8,005 nt of DNA, taken from an uncultured delta proteobacterium (GTDB taxonomy: Bacteria > Desulfobacterota > Syntrophorhabdia > Syntrophorhabdales > Syntrophorhabdaceae). The notes under the pieces are model-generated. The model was not told the origin of the DNA. It was given only the letters and a program-made list of their open reading frames with translations, and searched no databases. Made by a program: the position numbers and the translations under genes. The DNA is taken from contig CAIQJW010000263.1 of the NCBI GenBank assembly GCA_903872255.1, positions 1 to 8,005 of the forward strand, written 5' to 3'. Shown in pieces: positions 6,961 to 8,005 of the stretch (positions within the stretch are counted from its first letter, which is position 1; each line of letters begins with the position of its first letter).

Positions 6961-6984
6961 AACCCCTCCTTATTGTGATCCTTA

Positions 6985-7000
6985 AGGAATATAAATTCCT
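6985..7000. repeat. Small inverted repeat across the ligase stop codon
   Basis: AGGAAT-ATAA-ATTCCT is a perfect 6-bp stem with a 4-nt loop overlapping the TAG stop of the CoA ligase (6999-7001), in the 38-nt gap before the FAD subunit. It is AT-rich and would be weak; it lacks a T-tract that would make it a terminator. It may be chance or a minor intercistronic RNA hairpin. Confidence 0.35.
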
Positions 7001-8005
7001 ATGAATCTCTCTCGTCGAAAACGCGTTTTGTCTTGCGTTCCGACCGCGGAAGAGACCCATAATCTTCGACCTCCACGTCGCAGCTCACCAGGACCTGCTT
7101 CTTGATCTCCTTCTCGATAGCCTTGCGAATATGCTTGTCCGTGTCGTGCGACTTATCCATTCCCTGCGCACGTTCCACCTTTACCGTCATATGGTCTTTT
7201 CCGCCCTTGTCCTTCCTGTAAAGATGGATCTGGTATTCACTTCCGACATCCTTCATATGCGACAATATCTGGTCGATGTGGCTCGGATAGATATTGACGG
7301 CACGGAAGATGAACATATCGTCGCTGCGGCCAAGTATCCTGTCGTGGCGTGGCATCATGCTGCCGCAGGGACATTTGTCCGTCATGATCCGCGTGAGGTC
7401 GCGCGTACGGTACCGGATAAGCGGCGCCCCTTCCTTGCGCAGCGTCGTCACGACCATCTCGCCGACCTCTCCCTCAGGAACGGGTTGAAGGGTGTCCGGG
7501 TCGAGGATCTCAAGGATATAGTAATCGGCCCAGTAATGGATACCGGTGTGATATCTGCAGTCAAGGCCCGTACCCGGGCCGTAAAGTTCGGTCATTCCGG
7601 GGATGTCGTATAACTGGTCAAACGCCACACCCGATAGCTCGGATATCCTCTGGCGCATGGCGTCGCTCGCCCTCTCGGAGCCAAAGATCATTTTATTGAG
7701 GGCGACCTTGCCGCGAAGCCCGCGCTCTTCGATAAGCTCCGCCATGAGAAGGCCCATCGATGCTGTGCATGTCATGACGGTCGTTCCGAAATCTTCAAGG
7801 AACTGGCACTGCATGTCGGTGTTGCCGGGACCTATCGGGATGGACATTGCCCCGAAACGCTCGCAGCCGTTCTGGAATCCCCAGCCCGCAGTCCAGACGC
7901 CGTACCCGACCGCGATCTGGATCCTGTCCTCAGGGGTGCAGTCCGCGTATGCGTAGCACCGTGCAAACATATTGGCCCAATCCTCGACGTCGTTCGCCGT
8001 ATAGC
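6999..8005 (-). CDS. Phenylacetate-CoA ligase-like (PaaK family) AMP-forming ligase, 5' end outside window
   Basis: This adenylate-forming enzyme activates a carboxylic acid, typically an aryl or arylacetic acid, to its CoA thioester using ATP. The last 334 residues are visible; PaaK proteins are about 430-440, so roughly 100 N-terminal residues lie beyond the edge. The frame enters as YTANDVEDWANMF, matching the family's YTRxDV region, so the Met at 7970 is internal. Counting from that Met, the motifs are GMTELYGPG at 125-133, YRTRD at 187-191, GRSDD at 214-218 and GSLPRSERKTKR at 305-316, where Lys313 is the expected catalytic lysine. A CPCG motif (200-203) precedes the hinge, as in many PaaK-family ligases. 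Placement ahead of the molybdenum hydroxylase suggests that one acts on the other's substrate or product. The acid cannot be named from sequence. Confidence 0.93.
   Translation of the reverse strand, partial: YTANDVEDWANMFARCYAYADCTPEDRIQIAVGYGVWTAGWGFQNGCERFGAMSIPIGPGNTDMQCQFLEDFGTTVMTCTASMGLLMAELIEERGLRGKVALNKMIFGSERASDAMRQRISELSGVAFDQLYDIPGMTELYGPGTGLDCRYHTGIHYWADYYILEILDPDTLQPVPEGEVGEMVVTTLRKEGAPLIRYRTRDLTRIMTDKCPCGSMMPRHDRILGRSDDMFIFRAVNIYPSHIDQILSHMKDVGSEYQIHLYRKDKGGKDHMTVKVERAQGMDKSHDTDKHIRKAIEKEIKKQVLVSCDVEVEDYGSLPRSERKTKRVFDERDS

Noticed and set aside
1..8005. CRISPR array, tRNA, rRNA, insertion sequence or phage genes
   Set aside because: I saw no regularly spaced repeats, no tRNA cloverleaf, no rRNA stretches and no transposase or integrase frames.

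Overview
All recognisable genes lie on the minus strand, so the window reads right to left as catabolic transcription units of an anaerobic-type metabolism. Base composition is balanced to slightly GC-rich. Most genes have strong AAGGAGG ribosome binding sites, and there is a 'CGTCATTCC...GGAATCC' type interspersed repeat. These traits, together with the gene families, suggest a Gram-negative, probably anaerobic or syntrophic bacterium such as a Desulfobacterota/deltaproteobacterial lineage. That placement is inference; there is no rRNA or marker gene here.

Unit 1 (8005 down to 2779) begins outside the window. It contains: a PaaK-like aryl/acyl-CoA ligase with its N-terminus cut off (6999-8005); three subunits of a molybdenum hydroxylase of the xanthine dehydrogenase/CO dehydrogenase superfamily in the order FAD subunit (5983-6960), [2Fe-2S] subunit (5505-5972), Mo-cofactor subunit (3217-5502); and a small VOC-fold protein resembling methylmalonyl-CoA epimerase (2779-3198). 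Gaps are 38, 10, 2 and 18 nt, and two ribosome binding sites lie in or across the preceding stop region, so this is almost certainly one operon.

A gene-free stretch (2428-2778) follows. It holds a nested-hairpin inverted repeat of about 132 bp, a second palindrome-bearing patch, and a 19-bp imperfect palindrome that may be an operator or part of a promoter for the next genes.

Unit 2 (2416 down to 1) encodes a saccharopine-dehydrogenase-like NAD(P) oxidoreductase (1274-2416) and, 33 nt downstream, a class III PLP aminotransferase of the glutamate-1-semialdehyde aminomutase-like group (1-1240) whose C-terminus is cut by the window edge.

A reasonable reading is a degradation cluster. The ligase makes a CoA thioester, the Mo enzyme hydroxylates or reductively dehydroxylates a ring or similar substrate (or acts on the free acid first), the VOC protein isomerises or otherwise processes a product, and the dehydrogenase/aminotransferase pair handles an amino- or keto-acid intermediate. 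The substrate cannot be read from the sequence. The Mo subunit lacks the purine-binding Glu of xanthine dehydrogenase, and the FAD subunit lacks the [4Fe-4S] insertion of 4-hydroxybenzoyl-CoA reductase, so neither textbook activity should be assigned.
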